Shown: positions 1-8,251, counted from the stretch's first letter. The stretch is 14,554 nt of DNA from Cephalothrix simula (GCA_035591015.1 JAXIUW010057785.1:1-14554); one strand, 5' to 3'. A program made the numbers and translations. The notes: generated by a model from the sequence alone, not told the origin.

Positions 1-10
1 ATTTAATCTA

Positions 11-145
11 TGACGTCACTTCCGCCCGCCGCCATTTTGTTGACCTCGTGACCTCACTTCCGTCCGCCATTTTGAATACCATTATGATGTCACTTCCGGT
101 GTGACGTCACTTCCGGTCCATGACGTCACTTCCGTCCGCCATTTT
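11..145. promoter_or_regulatory. Array of five CRE-ETS composite motifs, three with a YY1-like extension
   Basis: Five imperfect direct copies of a block starting TGACGTCACTTCCG begin at 11, 49, 85, 102 and 121. Copies 1, 2 and 5 continue into a CCGCCATTTTG word; copies 3 and 4 stop at ACTTCCGGT. TGACGTCA is the classical CREB/ATF site, ACTTCCGG is the reverse complement of the ETS/GABP site, and GCCGCCATTTTG (28-39) matches the YY1 site on the opposite strand. All copies share one orientation. Copy 2 has TGACCTCA and copy 3 TGATGTCA, so the CRE is degenerate there. Positions 41-54 also read TGACCT-CG-TGACCT, a DR2-type nuclear-receptor arrangement. The block is GC- and CpG-rich inside AT-rich DNA. 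The motif matches are seen directly; that it acts as a promoter or enhancer is inference. It could equally be a fragment of a dispersed repeat family carrying these words. Confidence 0.55.
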
Positions 146-171
146 GTTGATGCTACATGTTGATGCTACAT
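146..171. repeat. Perfect 13-bp tandem duplication
   Basis: GTTGATGCTACAT occurs twice with no spacer (146-158 and 159-171), directly after the last YY1-like word of the motif array. The perfect match suggests a recent slippage duplication, and it may be part of the same repetitive cassette. Confidence 0.8.
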
Positions 172-202
172 ATCGGGGGAGCTGTGGTCCACATATACTA
201 CT

Positions 203-210
203 TATATAAA
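203..210 (+). promoter_or_regulatory. TATA-box-like sequence
   Basis: TATATAAA lies about 58 bp downstream of the last motif copy. In plus orientation a start site would be expected around 235-240. TATA-like words are frequent by chance in AT-rich DNA, so the only support is its position next to the CRE/ETS/YY1 array. No gene is visible downstream on the plus strand. Confidence 0.3.
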
Positions 211-212
211 GT

Positions 213-256
213 GTATAGCACGCTGTAACATCCGGTATCTGGAGAGAGTGCTATAC
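213..256. repeat. 9-bp perfect inverted repeat (hairpin)
   Basis: GTATAGCAC (213-221) pairs perfectly with GTGCTATAC (248-256) across a 26-nt loop containing CCGG. It sits just after the TATA-like box and would overlap the 5' end of any transcript started from it. It could be a transcript leader hairpin, the end of a mobile element, or chance. Confidence 0.6.
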
Positions 257-274
257 AGAAATATATATTTTTGA

Positions 275-578
275 GTAGCAAAAAAAATCCCAAAGGCGGG
301 TCATCAACAACCTTTTAAATTTCTCTTTTCTCAATATTTGTTTTTCAAAAATAAGTTACATGTAGCCATCAACATCTTTGGGAAAATATTTCTTGAACTA
401 TGAGATGGTAATTTTTCTAAAAATTTAAAAGATTTTTCAATTTACAAAGTCCCCAAAAATGTTGATGAAACATGAAACAAAGACATATTCATGAAGGGTC
501 TCCGAGCCTTCTTTTAAAAAAAATTGAGAAAAGAGAAATTTAAAAGTTTATTGGTGACGATGGGATTCGTTTTGCTAC
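275..578. mobile_element. Foldback (MITE-like) element, about 304 bp
   Basis: The left arm (275-336, starting GTAGCAAAA, ending CTCTTTTCTCAAT) is an imperfect reverse complement of the right arm (523-578, starting ATTGAGAAAAGAG, ending TTTTGCTAC). A second, inner pair is seen: CATCAACATCTTTGGG near 368 and CCCCAAAAATGTTGATG near 452. Most of the segment can therefore fold on itself. There is no coding capacity, and I see no clear target-site duplication. This fits a non-autonomous foldback or MITE-type element, but family assignment is not possible from sequence alone. Confidence 0.55.
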
Positions 579-1185
579 TTCCAGTTTCAAATTACATGTA
601 GTAATAGACCTTAAAGATTAACCAATAATTTTTCATGTAAAAATCTAGTTAATTAAAATAGTAACTATACTAGAAGAAACGGTTAAATGTAAAATGCAAC
701 TGTAAAAAGGAATTAAACATGATTTATCTGCAATAATAAACAATAGCATGATCTCAAAATACAAAATTGGATATCGTTTTAAAATGATAAATGAAATCAG
801 CTATGTAAAAATAAAAATACATTAATACAGAAAACCAAATAGTGAATTAGAAAAAACATTTATTTTAATCTTTAAAGAAGTCCCCGAAAGGGTACCCAAA
901 AATTATTTGAACAATTATAAGGAATATGATTATAGCCCTAGCCCTTTAATTACCAGTAAAATGCGAAGAGGTATTTGATAGTGCATAAAAGAATTTCTTC
1001 TTATTGAAAAAACTGAATAAGTAAAAAACAAAAGTTACTCTATAGACTAGTTTCAGTAGTTAAAAACAAACTTAAAATCGAATATCTATATCCTTTCAAT
1101 ATGCTAATATGGACTGAACTTGATTTCTATTCGCTGATCAATTTCTCCGTAATCAACGTTTAAGTAATTCATTGAGTCTGGTTGA

Positions 1186-1219
1186 ATAGGTCAAGGTATG
1201 AATATATAGGTCAAGGTAT
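1186..1219. repeat. 14-bp direct repeat, 20-bp offset
   Basis: ATAGGTCAAGGTAT occurs at 1186-1199 and again at 1206-1219, separated by six bases. TCAAGGT resembles an extended nuclear-receptor half-site (NR5A/ERR type, TCAAGGTCA), but the match is incomplete. The 20-bp offset matches the spacing of other short repeats in this window. Confidence 0.7.
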
Positions 1220-3035
1220 AAAAAAGAGCTTATGGGCGGGACTTCTCGATTTTAGATAGATAAGAAGTACACTATTATGAAACTAGACTATTAAGTCAAA
1301 AAATATAGTTATTTTCTTGAAGTCAATGCTCATGATCATTAAAATGATAATATGATTAGTTTGTGCAGGAAAAGGTTTTTGCATTATGAGATCCATAAGG
1401 GCATATTGCAACAATTTCAGCACTTCACTCACAAAGAGTTAAATTTTTGTAATATACATGCACCCTAATGGTTTAGATTTACAAAACGAAACTTATTTTG
1501 CAATTATTTGTTTTCATTCAGGTACACTTACGGGTACTTCTTTTATAAACATGATTGAATATCAATTAACTCTAAAAATTATTACAAGGCGAAAAAATTA
1601 ATATAAAACTGAAAACAATTAAGTAGAGGTTATTCCTTTAAAAAACAATTAAAAAAGCGGTTCTTTAAGTTTAAAATAAACGTTATTTTCAACCAAAAAA
1701 AAAACATTCTGATTATAAAGAGTAGATAGGCCATATGCATATGCAAAAAAAAAATGTTCACAAAATAATATTAATATACCGGATTCTTATAGTGATTTTT
1801 AGTGAGTCACAAAATAAAAACAGTTTTTCGTAAATACTTCTCTTGGTTTAAAAGTGATACAAACAATTAAGGTTTTAATAAACTTGAACAAGGGGTGGTT
1901 GGTTATAAAAACGCTTCAAAAAGGTTAAAATATGGCTACCCCAAGGTAAACCGCATCTTACGCGGTAAAAACATGGGTCAAAAATAGTTTATACATGTAT
2001 GTATCACTCGAACAATATCATTTAAATACAGAACTATAAAATCGTGAAAAAAACCAAAGATTTTTACAACATAAATGATCACAGGAATGGAAGAATCATA
2101 ATTATTTGAGGTATAAGTGGTTGTAAGACAAATTTAATAATTGCTCTTAGAAGTCATTTAAAGGGTTCAGCTCCCTTCGTTAAAATGAGATTGTCATAAA
2201 ACGCCTAAAAAGCCACGTTTTGGGAATGAATCGATGTCAAATCAGTAACTTACCATTAATTTGTATAGCGGAGGATTTCCAGAAAATAAAACAATCCGTT
2301 TTAAAAATCACAAAAAAGTGGTCTGACGCCAGGTAATGAAGATAGAAAAATAAAATGACAAATTTTCATGATCATACATTGGCAAAAAATCTATGCATAA
2401 GTGTTTTTCAAATCCAAATTACCCTACAAATAGGTAATAATTTGTTCATTTTTTGCTAAATTTTTCATTAAAAAACATTGCAATTTTTTTTATACCCAGA
2501 AATTTTGATAACATGATATGAAACATGGCTGAATTACAACCTCTAGAGCAAAGATTAAAGTTAAAGATGGTACGCACACAATTTAATTTTAGTTCAATGC
2601 TGTTTTTAATAACAGATATAAACATTGTATATTTTTATTTAAAAAAATGATGGCAGTCATTGTGTTAACAAAAAATGCAGAAAAAATTTTATCATTCCTT
2701 GTTAAGACTAATTCATTTTGTATCATCCATTCGATGGAAATTCAATTTATGGTCGATTTTCATTAAAAATCTAAATTGCCAGAGGTAAAATCTTGATTTT
2801 GAAAAAAAACTGAGGAATATTTCAAATCATAATAAAATGCGGTGAAGGCGTTTTAGAGCTGGGATTGTTTATATTTTGAATCATTAAAAATGCTTATAAA
2901 TGGCCGGAAGAAATGAAAACCAGTCTTGACATTCCAAAAGGGATATCAACCCGAGGTCCAATGTATCATACATGTAAATGTTGGGATAGAAAATTGAATT
3001 ATTTTCCTTATATAATTGGCAAATGAAAAATATTA

Positions 3036-3043
3036 TGACGTCA
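3036..3043. promoter_or_regulatory. Isolated CRE palindrome TGACGTCA
   Basis: A perfect 8-bp CREB/ATF consensus palindrome stands alone in AT-rich DNA, with no ETS or YY1 companion, unlike the array at the left edge. A single 8-mer could be chance, and no adjacent transcription unit supports function. Confidence 0.2.
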
Positions 3044-3190
3044 TCACTACGCCACTTAGCGGTGGTTCCTTTAAAGTACAACAAATAACGCCACCATGAC
3101 GCCGCAAAATCACGGTTTATTCATAGTATCTTAAGCATTCATTCTGGCCATTCGTGAATTGTGCTTAATTTTCACCAAATACCTATTACG

Positions 3191-3496
3191 CAAATGGATG
3201 GAAAAATGTGTTGAGGCATAGATTTACTCGCCTATATATTAATGGAAAGGGCATACGGAATGGAGTAAAATGGTAGTACATGTAGTTTTATGTCCTACCA
3301 CCACCTGGTGGTGAGTGGTGATTAAAAATGCCGAAAATAAGCAAATCATTGATTTTTTTGGATTTGTGGCGACCAGGAAAAGAGGAACCCCCATAAACTA
3401 TACATGCCGGGAAAGATATGTCAAAAGCAGTAAAATGGTAGTGTTTTCGCGTCCCTATCGCCCATTTTGATTCCCAAAGGTAGTTCTCCTACCGTC
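3191..3496 (+). repeat. Left arm of a large inverted repeat
   Basis: This segment matches the reverse complement of 4028-4411. Shared landmarks, in order, are GATGGAAAAAT, TTGAGGCAT, GGAAAGGGCA, ATGGAGTAAAATGGTAGTA, CCACC-rich words around 3300, GATTTTTTGG, TTTGTGGC, and CATTTTGATTCC (3463-3474). The arm is about 78 bp shorter than its partner, mostly through missing sequence after 3220. Inside it, ACCACCTGGTGGT is a local palindrome near 3299. No convincing coding capacity is seen in either strand. It is either one arm of a foldback transposon or one of two oppositely oriented copies of a dispersed repeat. Confidence 0.75.
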
Positions 3497-3541
3497 AACA
3501 AACCTTTGGAATCAGTCAATGAATTCGCTGTTAATTTTACA

Positions 3542-3566
3542 TCAGAAATCCGATGTAGATTTCTGA
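3542..3566. repeat. Perfect 9-bp stem hairpin
   Basis: TCAGAAATC (3542-3550) and GATTTCTGA (3558-3566) form a perfect 9-bp stem with a 7-nt loop. It lies in the spacer between the two large inverted arms. There is no following T-run to suggest a terminator. It may be structural debris of the element. Confidence 0.6.
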
Positions 3567-3643
3567 TTCGTCGAATATTCTACGTCACGATACTAATTTT
3601 AAATCGGGAGTCATTTATCCGAATGCACATTCAAAAACAACGT

Positions 3644-3663
3644 GACTCGATTCATCTCGAGTC
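3644..3663. repeat. Perfect 7-bp stem hairpin
   Basis: GACTCGA (3644-3650) and TCGAGTC (3657-3663) form a perfect stem around a 6-nt loop, again inside the spacer of the large inverted repeat. Two tight hairpins in about 120 bp are more than expected in a random spacer, though the significance is not calculated. Confidence 0.55.
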
Positions 3664-3877
3664 GATCGTTTCGATTAAAAGTACATGATTTTTATCTGGG
3701 TTCGGTTAAATGATTTCTTTCCTATATTACTTAAAACAGCTTTAAAACGTATTTAGAATTATTATTTCAATAATATTTCATTGAATTATAAACGACACAT
3801 GCATAAAATTAATCATGTTAATAGCTTATTACCCATTTTCAGCAAAAAGATAAAAAAATAATAAAAAAAACAAAAAA

Positions 3878-3950
3878 GGAATGAGCGCGGCTCCAACCAA
3901 GTCCCTCTGGTTTAGGGAGCCAACGCTCTACCGATGTCACTACGGGACGA
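3878..3950 (-). pseudogene. Degenerate tRNA-like (tRNA-derived) sequence
   Basis: Read on the minus strand, this segment has tRNA-like landmarks in the right order: a D-arm-like GGTAGAGCG (plus 3924-3932), a middle section resembling an anticodon region, and a B-box-like GGTTGGAGCC (plus 3889-3898, against GGTTCGANNCC). A T6 run follows immediately (plus 3872-3877, A6), which would serve as an RNA polymerase III terminator. However, the acceptor ends do not pair, the T-arm stem is poor, the B box lacks the TTCGA core, and no anticodon loop with U33 can be placed. TCCCT/AGGGA can form a 5-bp stem with a 7-nt loop, but out of register. I read it as a relic tRNA or the head of a tRNA-derived SINE. 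It is the most GC-rich part of the spacer. Confidence 0.4.
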
Positions 3951-4027
3951 GGTGACCAGTTGTGGTATTTTATTACTTATGTTTTATCGATTCACGGCTT
4001 CATTTATGAATGATGTCAAAGTATAGC

Positions 4028-4411
4028 GACAGGTGGAGTCTATACTTTTGGAATCAAAATGCCCTAGCGCCACCTGGATGGTGGTAAGGATGTGAAACCT
4101 CCACCATTCAACTGCATTTTATATGCTCTCTCAGGGATATATATTTTATGGAGGGTTTCTATTTTCCTATTTGCCACAAAACCAAAAAATCGATAAATTG
4201 CTGATTTTCGGCCATTTCTTTCGTATATTTTTAACCACCACCCTCCACCCGGTGGTATTACGGCCATGAGACTACTACCATTTTACTCCATTTCGCCTGC
4301 CCTTTCCAGTGATATCTAGGTTATAGGGGTTCCCATATCCCTAATATGAGAAACCCACCGGAGAGGAGGGGGTAATTAAGCCATGCCTCAACCAATTTTT
4401 CCATCGATTTG
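4028..4411 (-). repeat. Right arm of a large inverted repeat
   Basis: This is the reverse-complement partner of 3191-3496, ending at the ATCGATTTG word that mirrors the left arm's start. It keeps about 78 bp that the left arm lacks, including a GGAGAGGAGGGGG stretch near 4360. A 67-codon minus-strand frame (4064-4267) runs through it, but the left arm does not conserve an equivalent frame, so it is probably not coding. Internal features include palindromic CCACC/GGTGG words near 4070 and 4235-4255. With the left arm it could form a stem of about 300 bp around a spacer of about 530 bp. Confidence 0.75.
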
Positions 4412-4881
4412 TGTGTATAGAAATTTGTTTGCCAGTAAACTTTTTGAAAGAATCAGCCCATTGCCATAAAACGCCACCAGGCACCTATAAAAACAAAAGT
4501 TAAATGACAAAAGAACAGAACAATAACTTTAAAAAACAAAATACACTATCATCGATCAATTCAAAATTCAAAAGAAAATTATCACATAAAAACAAAAAAT
4601 CGAGATCAGCTATTTGTTAAGAAGTCTAGAAAATGTGGTCATGAATAAATGAACATCAATCGTGATCCTTGAGATGTCTTTAAGACACAGGTACTTAAAT
4701 ACTGTTGGAAGTGTGTTTATTTAAATTAGTTGCCAAAATTTTAAGCCATTTTTGCCAGCAGTTTTTGGTCAGACTAACGCGAAATTTTTAAGCCGTTAGG
4801 TTATCACAGTAGAGAGAATTCGTACAAAACTTGGAAAAGATATGTTCATGATGTGTAAAAAATGGCAAATTAAGGGAATTT
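4412..4881. other. AT-rich noncoding stretch, no gene seen
   Basis: About 470 bp between the large inverted repeat and the duplicated minisatellite unit. I see no open frame of note, no RNA gene and no clear repeat, only homopolymer A/T runs. Confidence 0.5.
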
Positions 4882-4950
4882 AACAATATGGAATGGCCAA
4901 AAGATCATATTTTGTTAGAAATTTTGTAAAAAAAGTTATTTATTTGCAAA

Positions 4951-5070
4951 TGGTTATATTGTTGCAAAAATGGTTATATTTTTGCAATAATGATTATATT
5001 TCTGCAAAAATGATTATATTTCTGCAAAAATGGTTATATTTTTGCAAAAATGGTTATATTTTTACACAAA
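4951..5070 (+). repeat. 20-bp minisatellite, six in-phase copies
   Basis: The unit TGGTTATATTTTTGCAAAAA repeats at 4951, 4971, 4991, 5011, 5031 and 5051 with no length change, differing only by substitutions (for example TGATTATATTTCTGCAAAAA). Because 20 is not a multiple of three, the reading frame cycles through all three phases, which explains the short tyrosine/phenylalanine-rich open frame here. The exact constancy of length suggests recent expansion. Confidence 0.9.
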
Positions 5071-5228
5071 AGTTATAATATTTTTGTAAAAACGGATGTA
5101 AAAGATGTTTTTTCTTTAAAAACTACATGTTGTTATTTTTGTTTAGCAAGAATGGTTGTTAAATTCCTGTTATTTTTGCAAATATTCTAACAGTCCTCTA
5201 TTAATAAAGTGATCTATATAGTTCACTT

Positions 5229-5325
5229 AATGTTTTTTGTATTCCATTAAATTTTGATAAATCAACATAATCAACAAAATGTTTTTGTCTTCCATTAAAT
5301 GTTGATAAATCAACATAATCAACAA
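5229..5325 (+). repeat. 48-49 bp tandem repeat, two copies
   Basis: Copy 1 (5229-5277) and copy 2 (5278-5325) share AATGTTTTTGT, TTCCATTAAAT, TTGATAAATCAACATAATC and AACAA blocks and are nearly identical. A third, partial copy starts at 5592 in the second duplication unit. The module separates the two larger units. Confidence 0.85.
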
Positions 5326-5337
5326 AATGGAAAATTA

Positions 5338-5625
5338 AACAATATGGAATGGCCAAAAGATAGTGTTTTGCAAAAAAATAGTTATTCATTTGCAAATGGT
5401 TATATTGTTGCAAAAATGGTTATATTTTTACAAAAATGGTTATATTTTTTTGCACCAAATTTATATTTTTGCAAAAACGGATGTAAAAAATGTTTTTTTT
5501 TTTTGCAAACTAGTTATTTTTAAAATTCCTGTTATTTTTGCAAATATACTAACAGTTCTCTTTTAATAAAGGTGATCTATATAGTCCACTAAATGTTTTT
5601 GTCTTTCATTAAATGTTGATAAATC
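5338..5625 (+). repeat. Tandem duplication unit B (shorter copy)
   Basis: The second copy of the larger unit starts AACAATATGGAATGGCCAA. It carries only about three 20-bp minisatellite copies (5397, 5417, 5437) and one partial 48-bp module (5592-5625), after which similarity to unit A stops. The size difference from unit A is explained mainly by loss or gain of minisatellite copies. Confidence 0.75.
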
Positions 5626-6440
5626 CAATCACCTCATCAAAACGACATTGTATTTGAAAATTTAACTAATCATGCAGAACAATAATTTTTAAATCGAACA
5701 TTTTTTCAACCAAGTTGTACGAATATCAACAGTTTTTCAAAAATATAATTTCATGAGCATATCTTATTTTTTTTCAAAAATTTGAATCACAACGTTTTAA
5801 ACAACGTGATTTTCGTTAGTCAATTAACCCTGGGGGTAGCGCTTAAAATATCGTATCACAATTTTGCTATCACGTATTATTATCAATTAAAAAAGTAAAT
5901 TGTTTTTGCGTGAAGAATGCAAACCCCAAAAAACTTATGAATCGAATAATATACAAAATTCAGCTAGCGACTGGTATATAAAATTACCAGCTATAGATTA
6001 AGCAAAAATGATATGTTATTTCAAGTTCATTTAACCATGACCACAGTTCCTTGAGAAATCACAATGCTTTTTAAGGCGGACAGTAAATTATTAATGAGCA
6101 TGAGTAAGCTTGTAAATTAATCACATAAGAGCTTTTTTGGAAGTTATTATATCCCTACATGAATGGGCCTAAGAATTTAGTATATCTAAAGATAATCTTT
6201 TAGCTTTTTAGGTTTAAATTTAAATAACCATGAATAATTTAACGAAGTTGACTTAAGCACATTAGAAATAGCATAAATAAATCAAACCTACAAAAATCAA
6301 TTAAAATTTTAGGGACATTTACAAGACAAAAATATTCAGTTTAATTACCTATAAACTAAGAAACGGGTGACATTTTTGTACCTAATAAATCATTCAATGT
6401 TTCACTTTTTACATTTTTTTTACTATTTTGGTGAGTCATT
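5626..6440. other. AT-rich noncoding stretch, no gene seen
   Basis: About 815 bp of AT-rich sequence with no open frame, RNA gene or internal repeat that I can support. Confidence 0.5.
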
Positions 6441-6525
6441 GTGAATATTGTACTCACATTTTGTGAGTATTCTATTCACATTTGTGAATATTCTATTCAA
6501 ATTTAGTGAATATTATTCACATTTA
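6441..6525 (+). repeat. 21-22 bp minisatellite, four copies
   Basis: Units start at GTGAATATT or GTGAGTATT at 6441, 6463, 6484 and 6506. The consensus is GTGAATATTCTATTCACATTT. Each unit is itself partly palindromic (GTGAATA against TATTCAC), so the array could form serial hairpins or cruciforms. No coding potential. Confidence 0.8.
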
Positions 6526-7390
6526 CAAATTTGAGTGTTTTAGTGAGTTTTCGTGTCATTTTTATGAGATAAAAATTAATCAATACATCAATGCTTGAAA
6601 CAACAATACATGCATATTCATAAACAATAGTGCTATACTCTGTTTTGAAAAAAATTAATCATTCAACCCTTAAAACGTATTTAAGTATTGCAATATTTAC
6701 AAAGCATGATAATAAATAAAACATGCTCTAAGTCTCACGAAATCCCGCGAGATAATTGAACAAAGACAACAAACCTACTTCGTATTAATAATTACGATGT
6801 GCCCCCTTCTTGAGACAGAGCTAAGATCTAAAAACTACGAAGAGAAGAAATTACATTTAAATTCGTTTTCACAATTCATAAATAGGATACATAATTAAAC
6901 AATCATACGACGATTATAGTAATAAAATTATTAATGAGATGTAAAAATGGTCATAATTGAGAAACAAGGCATGCTATAATATCAAATCAGTGAATTAAAT
7001 AATTAATTATCGTAAGTGATTATTTATTATAATCGTAAAAACATTTGATTTAGTATACCTTATAAGTGCATCAAAATTAATTTGATAATTAATCGTTTAA
7101 ATTCACTAAAATGCTTTCAAATCGCAAATTATTACCTAAAGATTACTTTAGAAAATAAAAATAAAAATCAGTCAATAGATCATGAAAAACAATTGCTTAA
7201 TATCATTTAATTGAATTGATCAAATGTTTAAATCAGCCAATTCAATCCAATTTGTCTAATTTTAATTGATTATAACACTAATTCATAGATTGATTTTTTT
7301 ATTGATTATTGATTCACTATATTCAGTAAAGACTTCAAATGATCTAAGCATAAAGCATTGATACTTGCGTGACTAGTCGTAATCAATGAT
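6526..7390. other. AT-rich noncoding stretch, no gene seen
   Basis: About 865 bp rich in AATTAATT and ATCATAAT-type words. A small GC-richer word, TCTCACGAAATCCCGCGAGA, near 6732 resembles an imperfect TCTCGCGAGA palindrome, but nothing else supports a promoter. Confidence 0.5.
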
Positions 7391-7460
7391 AATCATAACT
7401 TTAAAAATAATCATAATTTGAAAAAATGTAATCATAATTTGAAAAAATTAATCATAATTA
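7391..7460 (+). repeat. 18-21 bp AT-rich minisatellite, about four copies
   Basis: AATCATAA-headed units start at 7391, 7409, 7430 and 7450; the consensus is AATCATAATTTGAAAAAATT. The two middle copies are nearly identical and the outer ones are degenerate. The period is again close to 20 bp. Confidence 0.75.
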
Positions 7461-8040
7461 CGTTTTTTAATCATTAGAAAAAATTAAATATATTTGGCGA
7501 TTTAAAAACATCAATAAATCAAAAATTCTGATCTTATTTACATGATTTAACTTAAATGAAGGGTTATATTCATGAAAAAATACGACCCTTCTTAGATCAG
7601 TTATCATTGAGTCATGTTTGTTTCGACATCAGAGGAAAGGCACAAAATTTTGACGCACAATAACTAACTGGTCTTATTACATAACAGACAGAACTTAATA
7701 AAAAAACTATTTACAAAAATCTAAATAAACTTAAACTAATTCAAAACTATGTATCATAAAATGGTTAATATCGCGATGTCAATAAGACATCAAAAAATTA
7801 AGTAACTCCAAACTAATTCAATGTGATGTAAAGCTTCATGAATTGATATAACACAATTAATTTTTTGTATTTTGTTAATAAAATAAACAAATAATAATTG
7901 TTTAAAACAAATCGATATGGTTATTAAGTTGTAAATTCTGTGCAACAATGTATAAAATGCAATACGAGATATTAATTTTCAAGATTCTTAATAATTTTCT
8001 AAATGCAAGAGGTTCTTTAATTTTATCTGAGCTTGTCTAA
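7461..8040. other. AT-rich noncoding stretch, no gene seen
   Basis: About 580 bp of AT-rich DNA without a supportable gene, RNA or repeat structure. Confidence 0.5.
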
Positions 8041-8049
8041 GGCATTCTA

Positions 8050-8215
8050 TTCAAATGTTACGACGGAGCATTGGTTTAGGGACCAGTGTAGTTTATTTCA
8101 ATAAACGTTACCTCACCTTAGCTCCGCCCTGCTTCACTAACGTTGGTCGCGCACACCGGAAAAGGGGGGGGGGGCAACGGTCTTTTAAAACAGACTAGGA
8201 CCAGTGCATCGCTTT
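8050..8215. other. GC-richer patch with a G10 run and a small palindrome
   Basis: This island stands out from the surrounding AT-rich DNA by CpG-containing words (ACGACGG, CTCCGCCC, GGTCGCGCACACCGG) and a run of ten G at 8165-8174. GTTTATT-TC-AATAAAC (8091-8106) is a near-perfect palindrome, enclosed by CGGAGC (8064-8069) and GCTCCG (8121-8126), giving a nested stem. GGACCAGTG occurs twice, near 8080 and 8189. It may be a remnant of a mobile element or a small regulatory island; I do not recognise it. Confidence 0.35.
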
Positions 8216-8251
8216 TTTAGAATTACCCTACTCATGTAATTCAAAGAATTT

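Larger units (their letters stand above)
579..3190. other. AT-rich noncoding stretch, no gene seen
   Basis: About 2.6 kb of AT-rich DNA with stop codons frequent in all frames. The longest reading frame (66 codons, minus strand, 2884-3084) has no recognisable motif or codon character. Items visible inside are the direct repeat at 1186-1219, copies of the TACATGTA octamer, and a lone CRE palindrome at 3036-3043. The stretch contains poly-A and poly-T tracts but no tRNA, rRNA or mobile-element coding remnant that I can recognise. Confidence 0.6.
4882..5337 (+). repeat. Tandem duplication unit A, about 456 bp
   Basis: Unit A begins AACAATATGGAATGGCCAA and is repeated from 5338. Shared blocks in order are the start block, the 20-bp minisatellite, GTAAAAACGGATGTAAAA-like sequence, CCTGTTATTTTTGCAAATAT, CTAACAGT, GTGATCTATATAGT, and the ATTAAATGTTGATAAATC module. 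Unit A holds six minisatellite copies and two copies of a 48-49 bp module at its end. No coding role is supported: the short open frames through it are translations of the repeat. Confidence 0.75.

Noticed and set aside
1942-1965. ACCGC/GCGGT hairpin near 1950
   Set aside because: A 5-bp stem is too short to separate from chance.
2190-2860. Possible long inverted repeat linking CATAAAACGCC near 2195 and GGCGTTTTAG near 2847
   Set aside because: Only about 10 bp match and the flanks do not pair, so chance is sufficient.
2884-3084. 66-codon minus-strand frame
   Set aside because: Length is within chance expectation; no motif, and no neighbouring exon signals.
3467-3688. 73-codon plus-strand frame spanning the end of the left inverted arm and the spacer hairpins
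   Set aside because: It crosses two hairpins and a repeat boundary, with no recognisable domain.
4064-4267. 67-codon minus-strand frame in the right inverted arm
   Set aside because: The equivalent left arm does not keep the frame, and no motif is recognisable.
4951-5070. CRISPR-like array
   Set aside because: Repeats are directly adjacent with no unique spacers and lie in eukaryotic DNA; it is a minisatellite.
4893-5078. 61-codon plus-strand open frame, Tyr/Phe/Leu-rich
   Set aside because: It is a translation of the 20-bp minisatellite cycling through three frames; no domain and no gene context.
5201-5566. Three overlapping short frames (5201-5413 minus, 5299-5523 plus, 5363-5566 plus)
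   Set aside because: All are read through tandem repeats and mirror the repeat structure, with no protein-like composition.
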